This document shows positions 32,147-43,281 of a DNA stretch of 64,000 bases, in pieces. Position numbers and translations under genes: made by a program. The stretch lies in contig JAAXNY010000005.1 of NCBI GenBank assembly GCA_013420905.1, positions 4,464,001 to 4,528,000 of the forward strand. The letters run 5' to 3'. The notes beneath the pieces were generated by a model. The model did no database searches and was not told the DNA's origin. It saw only the letters and a program-made list of their open reading frames with translations. The number at the start of each line of letters is the position of its first letter. The first letter of the stretch is position 1. Source of the stretch: Collybia mongolica (lineage: Eukaryota; Basidiomycota; Agaricomycetes; Agaricales; Clitocybaceae).

Positions 32147-35100
32147 AGAGGCGGACTGAATCGACGTCAGTACCTGCCGAAAACTATTCCATTACGCTGT
32201 CACCTGTAATATTAGGAGAAATGAATCGACAATCTCTATCTATTCCAATTACGGTGATTGAAGAATGGAAAAACGTCGAAACCCAAGCAATCGGACTTAT
32301 TGATTGCGGAGCCAGAGGAATTTTTATCGACAAAACATTTGTCGAAGAAAACAACATACAGACAACCCCTTTGAGGAAATCATACTCGGTCAGAAATGTA
32401 GACGGAACAAAAAACCAATCAGGAAACATTACAGATTGCATATGGACCAAAATTTGAATCGGAGATGAAGAGATCCGAATCCGACTATTAGTTAGCGGAT
32501 TAGGAAAAGAAAACATCATTCTTGGATTACCATGGTTGAAACGACACAATCCTAAGATCAATTGGGAAAAAGGAACACTCGACTTTGAATCAGGAATCAA
32601 AAAAGGAGTTCTTTCAGAAGCAATCCGAAGAAATCTGGAAATCCGACAAATGAAATCGACATGGCAATATCCCAAGGCAACGGCAATAGAAGTACAGGAA
32701 GAATACCCAGAAGAAATCCCAAGGAATCAACCCCTTGAAGACTGGCAACCGATTCTTTTAGAAATCAACAAAGAAGATGATGAACCAGAAGTCAATTTAT
32801 TCAGGACATACATCTATCCAGAAGATGATGAAGAAGAATCCATTTGGATAAAGGCAAAAACATCGATATCACAGGAATTAGAGCACAAGGCAGAAACCGA
32901 AGAACAGAAACTGAAGAAGACGCTACCAAAATTCTATCAAGAATATGCGTCATTATTTGACAAAACAGATTCGGAAAGAATGCCGATACGACGGCCATGG
33001 GATCATGCAATAGATTTAAAACCCGATTTCATTCCAAAAGATTGTAAAATCTATCCTATTAGCCCAATGGAACAAGGAAAACTCGACAAATTCATTGATG
33101 AAAACATGCGAAAAGGATACATCCGACCATCGAAATCCCCACAAGCATCACCCTTCTTCTTTGTATCAAAGAAAGATTCAACAAAACTTCGACCAACACA
33201 GGATTATAGAAGACTAAACGAAGGAACAATAAAGAATGCATACCCTTTACCACTTGTAGGGGAACTTCTTGACAAACTGAAAGGGGTGAAATACTTCACA
33301 AAACTGGATTTACGATGGGGATATAACAACGTTCGAATCAAAGAAGGCGATGAATGGAAAGCGGCATTTAAAACAAACAGGGGTTTATTCGAACCACTTG
33401 TTATGTTTTTTGGCTTATGCAACTCGCCAGCAACATTTCAAAATATGATGAACGACATATACGCAATAGAGATTGATGAAGGATGGATTCTGATTTATAT
33501 GGACAACATCCTCATTTACTCTGACAACATCGATGATCTCCGAAGAAAAACTTTGCAAGTCTTGGACAAACTAAAGGAAAATGACCTATACCTGAATTTG
33601 GACAAATGCGTATTCGAAGCCACAGAAATCGAATACCTAGGATTAATCATCAAAGAAAATCAGATAGGCATGGAACCAACCAAATTGGCAGGAATCGCAG
33701 ATTGGCCAGTCCCGACAACAGTGAAACAAGTCCGATCATTTCTCGGATTTGCAAATTTCTATCAAAAATTCATCGGACATTATGCTGAAATTAGCAAACC
33801 ATTAACAAATCTGACAAGGAAAGACATTGAATGGAAATGGACCCAAGAATGTCAAGAAGCATTCGACGGATTAAAACGGAAATTCCTGAAATCACCCGTT
33901 CTTATGATGCCAGATAAGAACAAACCATTCCATATCGAATCAGATGCGTCAAAATGGGCTACAGGAGCAGTATTACGACAACAGAATGACAATGGAGAAT
34001 GGCACCCATGTGGATACATTTCACATTCATTCACAGAAACTGAACGGAACTACGAGATCTACGACAGAGAATTACTAGGCATTATTCAAGCCTTAAAGAC
34101 ATGGAGACATTATCTCGAAGGATCCCAATTCCCAACAGTAATTCTCTCAGATCATAAAAACTTAACCTATTTCAGAACGGCACAGAAACTAAACCGACGA
34201 CAAGCGGGATGGAGTTTATTCCTCTCACAATTCGATCTCAAATTGGTACACACACCGGGAACACGAATGATACAATCTGACGCCTTATCAAGAAGATCAG
34301 ATTATGTCAACACGGAAGATACAGACAATGAAGATCGGATTCTGTTACCAGACGACATTTTTATTAAAATGATCGATATAGGTTTACAAGAAGATTTGAA
34401 AAAATCAGTTGAAGAAGACGAACTATTTGCAAAGTCAATCGAAGCATTGAAAGAAACAGGAACACCACCGATTAAATCAAATTTATTTGATTGGAAATTC
34501 GAAGACGGACTTCTGTTCTTCAAAAACAAATGTTATGTAGGACCAGATGCAAAATTGCGACGAGAAATAGTGCGAAGATACCATGACACGAAACCAGGAG
34601 GACACCCAGGTCAATATAAAACGCAAGAATTGATCAGTCGCGAATACTGGTGGCCAGGTATGGGAGTGTTTATAAAAAATTACGTTGACGGTTGCGCCAC
34701 CTGTCAACAAATGAAGGTAAACACACACCCAACAAGACCGGGACTAATACCAATTGCAACAAATGGAAAACCACGTCCTTTCTCATTCATCACAGCAGAT
34801 TTCGTCACAGATTTACCAGAAAACAATGGAAAAGACAGCCTCATGGTCGTGGTAGACCATGGCCTTACAAAGGGGGTAATTTCTATCCCTTGCACCAAAA
34901 CAATCGACGCATTAGGAACGGCAAATCTTTACTTGGAACACGTTTACAAGAGATTCGGATTACCCGACACCTTTTTATCCGATCGAGGTCCTCAATTTGC
35001 GGCCAAAGTCTTCAAAGAATTAGGAAAACTCCTCGGAATAAAGCTTGTAATGAGCACGGCGTATCATCCACAAACAGATGGGGAAACAGAGAGATTAAAT

Positions 35101-35826
35101 CAAGAACTTGAAATCTACTTTCGCATGTTCTGTCAGAACAATCCGGCGATATGGAAAGATCTCAATCCAATAGCAGAATTCGCGCATAACCAAAGAACGC
35201 ATTCTACAACAAAGAAATCCCCATTCTTCCTCATGATGGGATACGAACCACAAGCAATTCCATCAGCATTCCAGAAGACAAACGTTCCAAGCGTAGAACA
35301 ACGAATGATTGAATTAAACCAAGCACGAGAAGAAGCGATAGCAGCACATGATCTGGCTAGAAGAAAAGTAGCAGAAAGGACAACACGAGGCTTCAATCCA
35401 TTCAAACAAGGAGAACATGTCTGGTTAGAAGGAACGAATCTTCGAATCCCCTATCCTTCCAGGAAATTAGCACCAAAAAGAGAAGGACCCCTCGAAATTC
35501 AAGAAGTCCTCGGACCAGTGACATACAAATTGAAACTTCCATCTCAATGGAGAATTCATCCCGTGTTTCATGCATCTCTTCTTACACCGTATAAGGAAAC
35601 CGACACTCATGGACCTAACTTCTTAGAACCCTCACCGGATCTTGTGAACCAAGAAGAAGAATACGAAGTAGAAGGGATTATAAATCACCAACAACGAGGC
35701 CGAGGCTTCCAATACCTTGTGAAGTGGAAAGATTACTCATCCGCACACAACACGTGGGAGCCTGAAAAACACTTAAAAAGAGCTCAGACAATACTTCAAT
35801 CCTACCAGAAGCTACATCGCCTCTAA
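32147..35826 (+). pseudogene. Gypsy pro-pol with chromodomain, disabled
   Basis: A single frame apart from one internal TGA (32455-32457), which splits the protease part (LIDCGARGIFID; D-C-G at the site normally D-S/T-G) from the rest. Reverse transcriptase follows (KLDLRWGYNNVRI, FFGLCNSPATFQ), but its YxDD box reads YMDN (AAC at 33505-33507). RNase H (HIESDASKWATGAVL), an integrase HHCC region (GGHPGQYKT... CATCQQMK) and DDE core (ITADFVTD, LSDRGPQF, HPQTDGETERLNQ) are present. The C-terminus has a chromodomain (YEVEGIINHQQ... YLVKWKDYSSAHNTWEP), which in chromoviruses directs insertion to heterochromatin. The protein would be inactive without a trans source. Confidence 0.92.
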
Positions 35827-35877
35827 CCAACTATCGTCTTTTATCGCTCTCAACAAGTTTCAAACCTTTTCACAAAC

Positions 35878-36882
35878 ATGTCGTCTCCCACCACCAACAA
35901 CTTCTACATCGCTACTGCCGCTCCTCTCACCACCCCTCCCAACACCCCGATTGTAAACATCGCATCCCAAGAACAACTTGAATTGGCCATGAAAATTATA
36001 CGTCAACAGAAATTTTTATCGTGGTTCATGCACGAAGAACACCGTGAACGAATGATTCAAGCATTCAACAATCCACCTTACGATCAACTCATCAAATTAG
36101 TCGAGAAATATTTGGAGATTAGAAACATGCTGTACAATCAAATGGCAGACATCAGTCGAATTCTCGACCAAACCACGGAAGAACTAGTAGATACGCAAGA
36201 ATTCCGAATCTTAGAAGATCTAATCCCACTACTACAAGATGGAATTCAATTACCCACATCTACTCCTTCAACACCCACAGAATCTACTGAAACAGTTGAC
36301 AAAGAAATACAGACATCCCCTCCTAGAACTCCAACACCATCGACTACAAACTCCCCTATTTATCAAACCGAACCACTTCCAATTCCGCCCTTTCGCGAAC
36401 CATCTCCTGCATCATCGGAACATTCCACTCCTGATCCAGCGGATATGGTTCCAAACAAAGAAGCACTTAAATATTTAAAAGGACGAAAAGCTACAAAATC
36501 TATCATCAAAAAGAAGAAATCACCGAAGCCTATCAAATATACATTGAACCCACTCAACTATGCCGGAAGTCGAGAAAATCCTATCGACCTCACCCAAGTT
36601 GAAAGAACGCTCATGAACAAGAACGTACTATGTTCTAGATGCCTCAATTTCGGACATTCGTCGATACACTGTGAGAAACAATATTGTCCAATTTGTTTCC
36701 AGCCGGCACCAGGACATCGTCGTGACCAATGTCCTCAAAGACCTCAAACTAGAACAGTAGGACATTATCAAATGTGGCGACGGTTTGGTGAAGAATATGA
36801 AGAGGTAGATGACGGGATTGACAATCCTTTCGACTATCCGGAAGCGATTGCCAACATGACGGGAGAACCTATCGATTACTAA
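35878..36882 (+). CDS. Third ORF of the gypsy element, zinc-knuckle protein
   Basis: 334 aa, downstream of pol and upstream of the 3' LTR, an unusual place for a gypsy ORF. The N-terminal half contains a helical segment (LELAMKIIRQQKFLSWFMHEEHR... LVEKYLEIRNMLYNQM). The middle is Pro/Thr/Ser-rich with a Lys patch. The C-terminal third has two knuckles: CSRCLNFGHSSIHC (CX2CX4HX4C) and CPICFQPAPGHRRDQC (CX2CX6HX4C). No stop is present. The same ORF start is recognisable in the fossil copy at about 26580, so it is a family trait. Nucleic-acid binding is inferred; an accessory or duplicated gag-like role is possible. Confidence 0.85.
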   Translation: MSSPTTNNFYIATAAPLTTPPNTPIVNIASQEQLELAMKIIRQQKFLSWFMHEEHRERMIQAFNNPPYDQLIKLVEKYLEIRNMLYNQMADISRILDQTTEELVDTQEFRILEDLIPLLQDGIQLPTSTPSTPTESTETVDKEIQTSPPRTPTPSTTNSPIYQTEPLPIPPFREPSPASSEHSTPDPADMVPNKEALKYLKGRKATKSIIKKKKSPKPIKYTLNPLNYAGSRENPIDLTQVERTLMNKNVLCSRCLNFGHSSIHCEKQYCPICFQPAPGHRRDQCPQRPQTRTVGHYQMWRRFGEEYEEVDDGIDNPFDYPEAIANMTGEPIDY

Positions 36883-36897
36883 AGCTGGGACGCTTTA

Positions 36898-36915
36898 GAG
36901 ATAGAGAGGGGGTAA
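36898..36915 (+). promoter_or_regulatory. Polypurine tract
   Basis: GAGATAGAGAGGGGGTAA directly before the 3' LTR, the expected plus-strand primer position. Confidence 0.8.
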
Positions 36916-37392
36916 TGTTACAAATTCCCTTTCTGTTCAACCTATCATTTCTTTTCTTCCTTTTTCTACTTACTATTGACTTCTAGGCACTTATCAACCT
37001 TATCTATCAAACATCTCCATATGCATTTCTTTTCTCATACTTACTCAGCTTTCTTATTCATCCTCTCTGAAAGCTTACTCATCCTTATCTATAACGAATA
37101 GCGTAAACAACGCTTATCAGACTATTATGTATATATACGGGTAGTTTAGCTTAGCTAGTTCTTTAGTTTGACCTAGCTGAATTCACCTTATTCATCTATC
37201 TTCTTGACGCGAACTCGATCCTATCTGCCTTATGAAGGGGGTAGTGCATCTTTGATCAGATAACTCGATAACTTGACTTTAGCCCTATTGAGGGAGTCAA
37301 TAGATGTTGGACTTACAGAAGTCAACGGTCTAAGAACGAACGAACGATACATCAGAATTGACTTAGAGGATAAGGCCTAAACAGCCGTAACA
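36916..37392 (+). repeat. 3' LTR
   Basis: 477 bp. It differs from the 5' LTR at two positions seen by eye, one CCGCC/CTGCC and one GAATGAAC/GAACGAAC; both are CpG/TpG exchanges. Confidence 0.93.
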
Positions 37393-37590
37393 ACCCCCTG
37401 AAAAAAATCGGAAGAAATATGAAAAAATCGGAATTGACAGTTCTCGATAAGCTGAGCATGGTCATGTTGACGATCTGAGATTGGTTGAGATTTGAGGCCA
37501 GGAAAAATTCAACAATTCCCCGCCATCAATTCCTGCCAACCACCTGTGCGCACTATGGCTCGCAGTTGGCCCTCGAAACATGCATGAAAT

Positions 37591-38410
37591 ATGATGGGGC
37601 TTCGGAACCAGCATGACCAGACAGCCGAACCACACCTCATTCAGGTCTTTGAGAGAGCCCACCCAAATTGTGTCGCGCTCTTTATCTTTGATCAATCCTC
37701 AGCTCATGCATCACTTGGACCCGATGCACTCAAAGCCGCCGAGATGAACAAGTCAGATGGTGGAAAACAACAAGTACAATGGGACACTGTTGTCCCTGAC
37801 TCAAATCCATTTCCTGCATGTCAAGGGATGCAACAAAAGATGGTGCTCCCTGATGGACAGCCAAAAGGCTTGGAATGCATCCTTACCAAATGTGGCTTTG
37901 ATGTCAGGGGCATGCACGCCAAGTGTGCGCCAGTATGCCCCTTCGAGAATACTGATTGTTGCATGATGCGTCTGCTCAGTAAACAAGCAGACTTTTCAAA
38001 CCAGGTATCTATGCTCGAGACACTAATCAAGAATTCAGGGCATGAATGTATTTTCTTGCCGAAATTTCACTGTGAACTCAATCCTATCGAGATGGTGCGT
38101 GGTGATCTCATTTACTGTCAACTTTCACATTCTCAATAACTGTACAGTACTGGGGTTGGGTTAAATATTGATATCACGAGGTACCGAAACAGAACTTTGC
38201 TGAGGCAAAAGAAGTTGCTGTTAGGTATCTCAATGCCTGCCCCCCGGACGTAATTCGATGCTTTATTTATCAGTCCTGGCATTTCATGAGTGCATACCGG
38301 AAAGGACTTACTGGTGATGCTGCTGCGTGGGCCGTCAGGAAGCAGTCCCAACACCGACAGGTCTCTAACCAGGCCATGATGTCGCTTGAAGCAGTTCTTA
38401 ACGGTAGTCA
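37591..38410 (+). pseudogene. DDE-superfamily transposase remnant, C-terminal half
   Basis: The frame carries LFIFDQSSAHASLGPDALKA (catalytic Asp), QKMVLPDGQPKGLE, CPFENTDCCMMRLLSKQADF and FLPKFHCELNPIEM (catalytic Glu with the ELNPIE motif). After a GTGCGT...ACAG intron the next exon reads YWGWVKY, then TGA. Beyond the stop YLNACPPDVI and FMSAYRKGLTGDAAAWAVRK continue in frame. This is a DDE transposase-like family I know from Agaricomycete genomes. The N-terminal half is missing or unrecognisable, and the gypsy element sits just upstream. Dead by the stop and by truncation. Confidence 0.75.
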
Positions 38411-38804
38411 CGTGCCCTAAATGTTTGAAAACCTGACCCGAAAAATTTGGCCACCCCCAAAACGTCGTGGGAAAAATATAAAGAAGGTGTTTTTGGACGT
38501 ATTTTGGCCCACTGAGTCCATTTCTGGAGTCCGTTTTGCTCCAAAATTTTTCGTTCCTGAGATAACAAACTTACCGTGTTTGTTTGTCCGCAACTGTATA
38601 TCAAGGCCGATTGGTAAAACTCCATCAGTGATAGTACCTTGCCCAGAATGCCGTCGAAGACCGTGAGACTCAGGGCACTTTGACACGTGCGGCGGCTCCG
38701 CTCGCCCCGGAGGCGGAATTCATAACTTGTAACCATGTACATCAAGTCAAAAACCGTCGTCGGACCCCTGAAGCTGAAGCTCCTCTCTTTTGCTTCATAC
38801 CACC
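38411..38804. other. Transposon end and ligase promoter region
   Basis: GAAAAATTTGGCCACCCCC at about 38440 repeats, in the same orientation, the motif at the gypsy insertion site (30418-30434). No gene is seen until the ligase start. Confidence 0.4.
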
Positions 38805-40754
38805 ATGGTACAAGACGAACTCGAGGAAATATCCGGCATCAAGCCCAACGTGTACCTCCAGGATGGCGAGGAGAAGGAGGTCAGCTCCATGTCAAGGTGT
38901 GAGACCGACTTGCCGCATATGCCATTGCAGGAACTGTGTGTCTGACACGACGCGTTTCTATCTAGTAATGCGGTGTATAAAGTGAAGAGAACGTTTGATC
39001 ACTTCTATTGGTGAGAATACAACCCTGGCGGCTGAGGGGATGTTGACTGACGCGCACGGCCCGACAGTACCTGTCCCGTATGTCCCCGACTCCCCTTGAT
39101 CGCGCAACTTGACTATCTACTGATATCGCTTGACTCTTATAGGCATGGAGAAACCAGGTATGTCTGTTTTCGCAAGTACGTTTCAAGATCCTAATGCCAC
39201 CCCAGAGCGGCTCCCCAGTGAACGCGCGCACATGCAAACATCTCAAGTCGTTGTTCGGCGAAAAATACGAAGTCGCGCGCCTAAAACTGAAGAATCCCAA
39301 CGGTCCTCCACCAAAAGCGACAGCCAAGAAGCCACCGTCGAAGGCTAAGGCGAAGGCCAAGCCCGCCAGCAAGCGGAAGAAGGCGGATGATGACGGGGAC
39401 GAGGACGATGGCGACGATAAACCAGCGAAGAAGGCGCGGAAGCCAGCTTCAAAAGGGAAGGCGAAGGCTAAGGACGAAGATGAGGATGAGGGGGAGGATG
39501 AGGATGAGGATGTTCCTTCTAGCAAGAACGTCCCAGACCTGCTGCTTGCAAATAAGTGGGATATCGAGAAGGGGCCGGATCCTGCTGGGTGGTGGATTTC
39601 GGAGAAGCTTGACGGTGTTCGGTATGCTTTCCTCACATTCTCATCCCATGCTTTGCACTTATGCGATTGTAGGACGTATTATGACGGGAAGCAAATGATC
39701 AGTCGCCTCGGGAATCCATTTACTCCCCCTGATTGGTTCTTAAAAAGTACGCTCCGAGAAATATGACATTGTACTGGTCTCATTTCTGGTTCAGAGCTTC
39801 CGGAGGATGTTACGCTCGACGGGGAGCTTTTTGGTGGCCGGGGCGAATTCCAATCGACCATATCTGTTGTCAAGACTATCAATTCGCCCCATTGGAAGAG
39901 GATCACTTTCCAGGTTAACCTTTTTACCGAACCGGATGTGGATCGTGATTTACGCCTTTTTTATAGATATTCGATATTCCCTCGAGGGGTGACGAGCCTT
40001 TTGAAGACCGTATCGAGTTTTTGAAGAAAACCTTCGGCCCCGGAGGGACCCATGAGTCCGACCAAATTGAGGTCGTCGGCCATGAATTGGCCACGAGCAG
40101 GCAGCATGTCCTGGACAAGCTGAAGGAGATTGAGGGGTTGGGTGGTGAAGGCTTGATGCTCAGGCAACCCGGCTCGTATGTTCGCTTTCCACTCTCCCTA
40201 TCTACGTTCTAACTTCACATTCTGTTGTAGGGAATACGAGGGTCGGCGTTCTAGTACGTTGTTAAAGATCAAAGTATGTTACTAGTTTCATAGATACTCG
40301 ACGTCGCTCATGCCAACCCTGTTTAGACTTTTTATGACGCCGAAGCTGTCGTTACTGGATACATGCCTGGAAAGGGCAAACATCAGGGCACTACTGGTGC
40401 ATTGAAGTGCAAGATGGAATCGGGGAAGGTACGACCTTTATAAGCCCTTATACAGCCGAAACGGTGCTCATTCACGTCTCTTTTTCCCAGACTTTCAACG
40501 TAGGCACGGGTTTGAGTGACAAGCAGCGCAAAAATCCGCCCAAAGTCGGCGCTATTATCGTCTACCGGTTCCAGGAGCTAACCAGGGATGGTGTTCCCAG
40601 GTTCGTCTGTACATGCAGGTCAGCAGGCGCATATACCCACTAATCCTGCTTAAGATTCCCTTCTTTCATCGGAGAAGCTGCTGATAAGGATGAACCCAAG
40701 GATGCCGAGATACCTGAGCATCGCAAGACTACTATTAAGGCTGCGGATGCATGA
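38805..40754 (+). CDS. ATP-dependent DNA ligase with N-terminal SWIM-like zinc finger
   Basis: A multi-exon gene. The chosen start is an ATG in CACCATGG at 38805 (MVQDELEEISGIKPNVYLQD). The first exons join to VKRTFDHFYCTCPAWRNQSG... RTCKHLKSLFG, a SWIM-type C-x-C...C-x-H finger. A long Lys/Asp/Glu low-complexity linker follows (about residues 110-180). The nucleotidyltransferase domain begins WWISEKLDGVR (motif I, KLDG lysine is AMP-ligated), with DVTLDGELFGGRGEFQ and GGEGLMLRQPGS (motif IV region), then LLKIK (motif V). An OB-like end contains GTGLSDKQRKNPP. Complete; the ORF ends TGA 40752-40754. Probably nuclear DNA repair; that is family knowledge. Introns are short and regular. Confidence 0.87.
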
Positions 40755-40961
40755 AGACGTTAATGTATTCATAAATTAATTGGTTTATCTATTACCTAGT
40801 TCTCGTATTTTTATGTTATACTTTGAGTATGCTGTTGTTTCGGACATGTTTTGTCTTATTCGTTTGTAGCCTGATGTATGTGAATGAGATTTTAACAAAT
40901 AACTTCAAGTTCTAAAAGTACACTTGGCTCCAACCTCTGGTCTTACTCGAAGAGGCTTAAA

Positions 40962-41766
40962 TCACTCTGCTCCTTTCTTCTTCTTCTCTTCCACTACCTC
41001 CACATTGTCTGCTGGTATACCTTTCAGTACCCCAACACCAGCCTCGATCATCTCCACAATCTCATCGCTGACATCTCCCTGTACAACGATCTCCTCCAAC
41101 CCCTGCGGGTTCTTCGTTACCGATGATCCCGTTGCAAACTTTGACGAGAATTGCTTCGCCGCTTTCTTCAAATCAATCCCGAATGCCTCGAGCCCATATA
41201 TAGAGGTGACATGCTTTCGCTTATTCCGCTCTATCCGCTTGATCGTCACCTGTATGATAAGATCGCGTGCGTGAAGATAGTTTCGTTCTGATAACGGGAT
41301 GTACGAACCTGCGACGCCATCTTCTTCTTCAGCGCGGCATCCGCCTTCGCCTCTGCCTTGGCCTCCTTCTTCGCCGTATCCTTCTCGAGTTTACTCTGCG
41401 CCTCGACACTCAACGTCCCAAGTTTCGCAGTGAGCGCATCTGCAAATCCATCGAAGCCGTTCCTCTACGAAAAGTGTAGATCGTACCTTCGGAATAGTAC
41501 TTATCATACAAATCGGAGTGCTCCTCCTTAAGCCATTCCTTGCACCGTGTCAGGCTTGCGCCAAATTCGCAGTATTCGGGCGGGTAGGTGCAGACTAGAT
41601 CGTTATTCGGCACGTTAATGGGTGAATCTTAGAGGTTCAGACATCCCGAAGAACCTGCGCAATATAGGACCTGGACCGGGGGAACTGGGTCTGGTGGCGG
41701 CGTTGCGTCTGGGTTTTCAACGGCGGGCGCTGAGTTTGCTGGTGTTGCGTTTTTCTTGGAAGGCAT
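40962..41766 (-). CDS. TMA22: Density-regulated protein DENR / Tma22 (SUI1 domain)
   Basis: Minus strand, ATG at 41766 (MPSKKNATPANSAPAVE). Exons join to VLYCAVCTYPPEYCEFGASLTRCKEWL (conserved N-terminal DENR zinc-like motif), DLYDKYYSE, a Lys/Ala-rich helix (KLEKDTAKKEAKAEAKA), and the C-terminal SUI1/eIF1 domain VTIKRIERNKRKHVT, GLEAFGIDLKKAAKQFSSKFATG and IVVQGDVSDEIVEMI. DENR pairs with MCT-1 (Tma20) in ribosome recycling and reinitiation. The motif usually YCGVC reads YCAVC here. The gene converges on the ligase with 207 bp between stops. Confidence 0.92.
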
Positions 41767-41859
41767 GAGGAGAGAGGGTCAGATGAAACACGTGATCGAT
41801 GGCACTTTTTTTCAATTCGGGGCATTCAGTGCTAAATTTGATCGCAATGTTTTTGGTTC

Positions 41860-42905
41860 TTCACTACGACGACGACGGTGTCGAGTATTCCTCACATATT
41901 ACTGTTTGGTCGCTCATAGATTCTTTCCAACAAATTTATACCATCCGTCGCAGAGGCTACAACATTCTACGTCAGGATCGTGAGCCGCTGTGCCCCGTGT
42001 GCTCGTCCCCTCCCCACCGAGCTGATGGCCCTCATTTTCGAAATGGCGCGTGGGGCCGTGTAACGTTATCAAACGATCTAGGGTGCGGCAACTAATGTGA
42101 CCTTTGACCTCAGAATCCCTGTGACTTGGTGGATGGAGGATGCTTGGTATGCTCTAGCGCCGGATTCGAATTGTTGCCGCCGCCTCGCCATCAGCGCGAA
42201 TTCGTGCCCTCTGCAATACCTACATATGCATTTCCCATCGACTGTGTTGGATCGTCATCTGACTCTTGGAAAATATCAACATCAAACTTTACGACTACGA
42301 CAACTTCAACCGCCACGGGGCTCCCAGGTTGCCATTAATCCACCTGGACGACTTCTTTCTGCACACTCATAGGTCCCCCACTGTCTGGAGTAACCGCCCT
42401 TTTTCTCCACAAGCCACCGCCCCGAATCTTGCTTTTCACTGAAATCGTTCCGAGGTTTTCTCGTAGGCTTTGCCTCCTTGACAAACTGTCTTCTCCACGG
42501 AGAATTTCTCGAAACAGCATACCCACAGGCAGCCTCCCCAGAGTCCGAAGACAATTTACCTTTCATAAATCACGAGTCATGTCCAATGCACTTGAGATGG
42601 CGTTTCTATCCGTCAAGTACTTCACTTGTGCCAGCAACCTGCCGCTTGCGGTCACGTTTTTGTGCGACTCACTTCGCTGGCTCTACTTTTGGCCGTGAGT
42701 CTCTGATGAAACGCAAACAAGCAGGTGAACGTTTTTCCAGTTCGTGATATGCTCCGCGCCCGCATCGATAGGGAGAAAGGTATATGGAATGTGTGAATCC
42801 CGAATAAACTGCCACTATTCCCAAATTTCCTTGTCAAGTTGAAATGCATACGGCCCATTACACCATGGCCAGCATGGAGTGGCCTTGAAAGTCTGTTGCT
42901 TTCCT
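41860..42905 (+). pseudogene. F-box-like gene remnant
   Basis: A plus-strand segment reads RPLPTELMALIFEMARG, like the start of an Agaricomycete F-box, then TAA. Pieces typical of the leucine-rich part follow in other frames: HLDDFFLH, LSGVTALFLHKPPPRILLFTEI, and a 3' block LEMAFLSVKYFTCASNLPLAVTFLCDSLRWLYFW. No single frame joins them, so it is either intron-rich or decayed; I favour decay. Confidence 0.4.
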
Positions 42906-43281
42906 ATGTCTATGGTGCATTTTTGGAGCCGATTGATTCTTGTATTAGAGTTGTGAGTGTGTTTGACCGATCTGCTTCATCTTGAGTCTTGGTTCCAAAA
43001 TCTCGCTTTCATTATTCGGAGCAGATTTGAACTGCATCGTACCCTTCATAAAACATATATTGTAAACTTCCCAGTATTCAGCGGGATGAGTGCATATGGT
43101 AGAGCATTGCCCGAATCTTGTCTCCAGAAGAAGCATCAGGCACGTGAAAGGGGTTTTATCAGGTTTTATCCGATAATCTTATCCAAACTATTGACCCTGG
43201 CAAGGGTCCCGTCTAATACTGCTTAAATCTGACTCACAACTGCGGTACGCAGAACCGATTGGTTCACCTCCCTAGGCCTCA

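Larger units (their letters stand above)
30435..37392 (+). mobile_element. Ty3/gypsy chromovirus-type LTR retrotransposon, full length
   Basis: 6,958 bp with 477-bp LTRs (TGTTAC...GTAACA). A 5-bp target duplication ACCCC flanks it (30430-30434 and 37393-37397). Gene order is gag, then pro-RT-RNaseH-integrase-chromodomain, then an extra ORF. The two LTRs differ at only two sites seen by eye, so insertion is recent. Coding capacity is compromised by an in-frame TGA and a mutated RT active site. It inserted into an already decayed DNA transposon, whose halves lie on each side. Confidence 0.95.
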
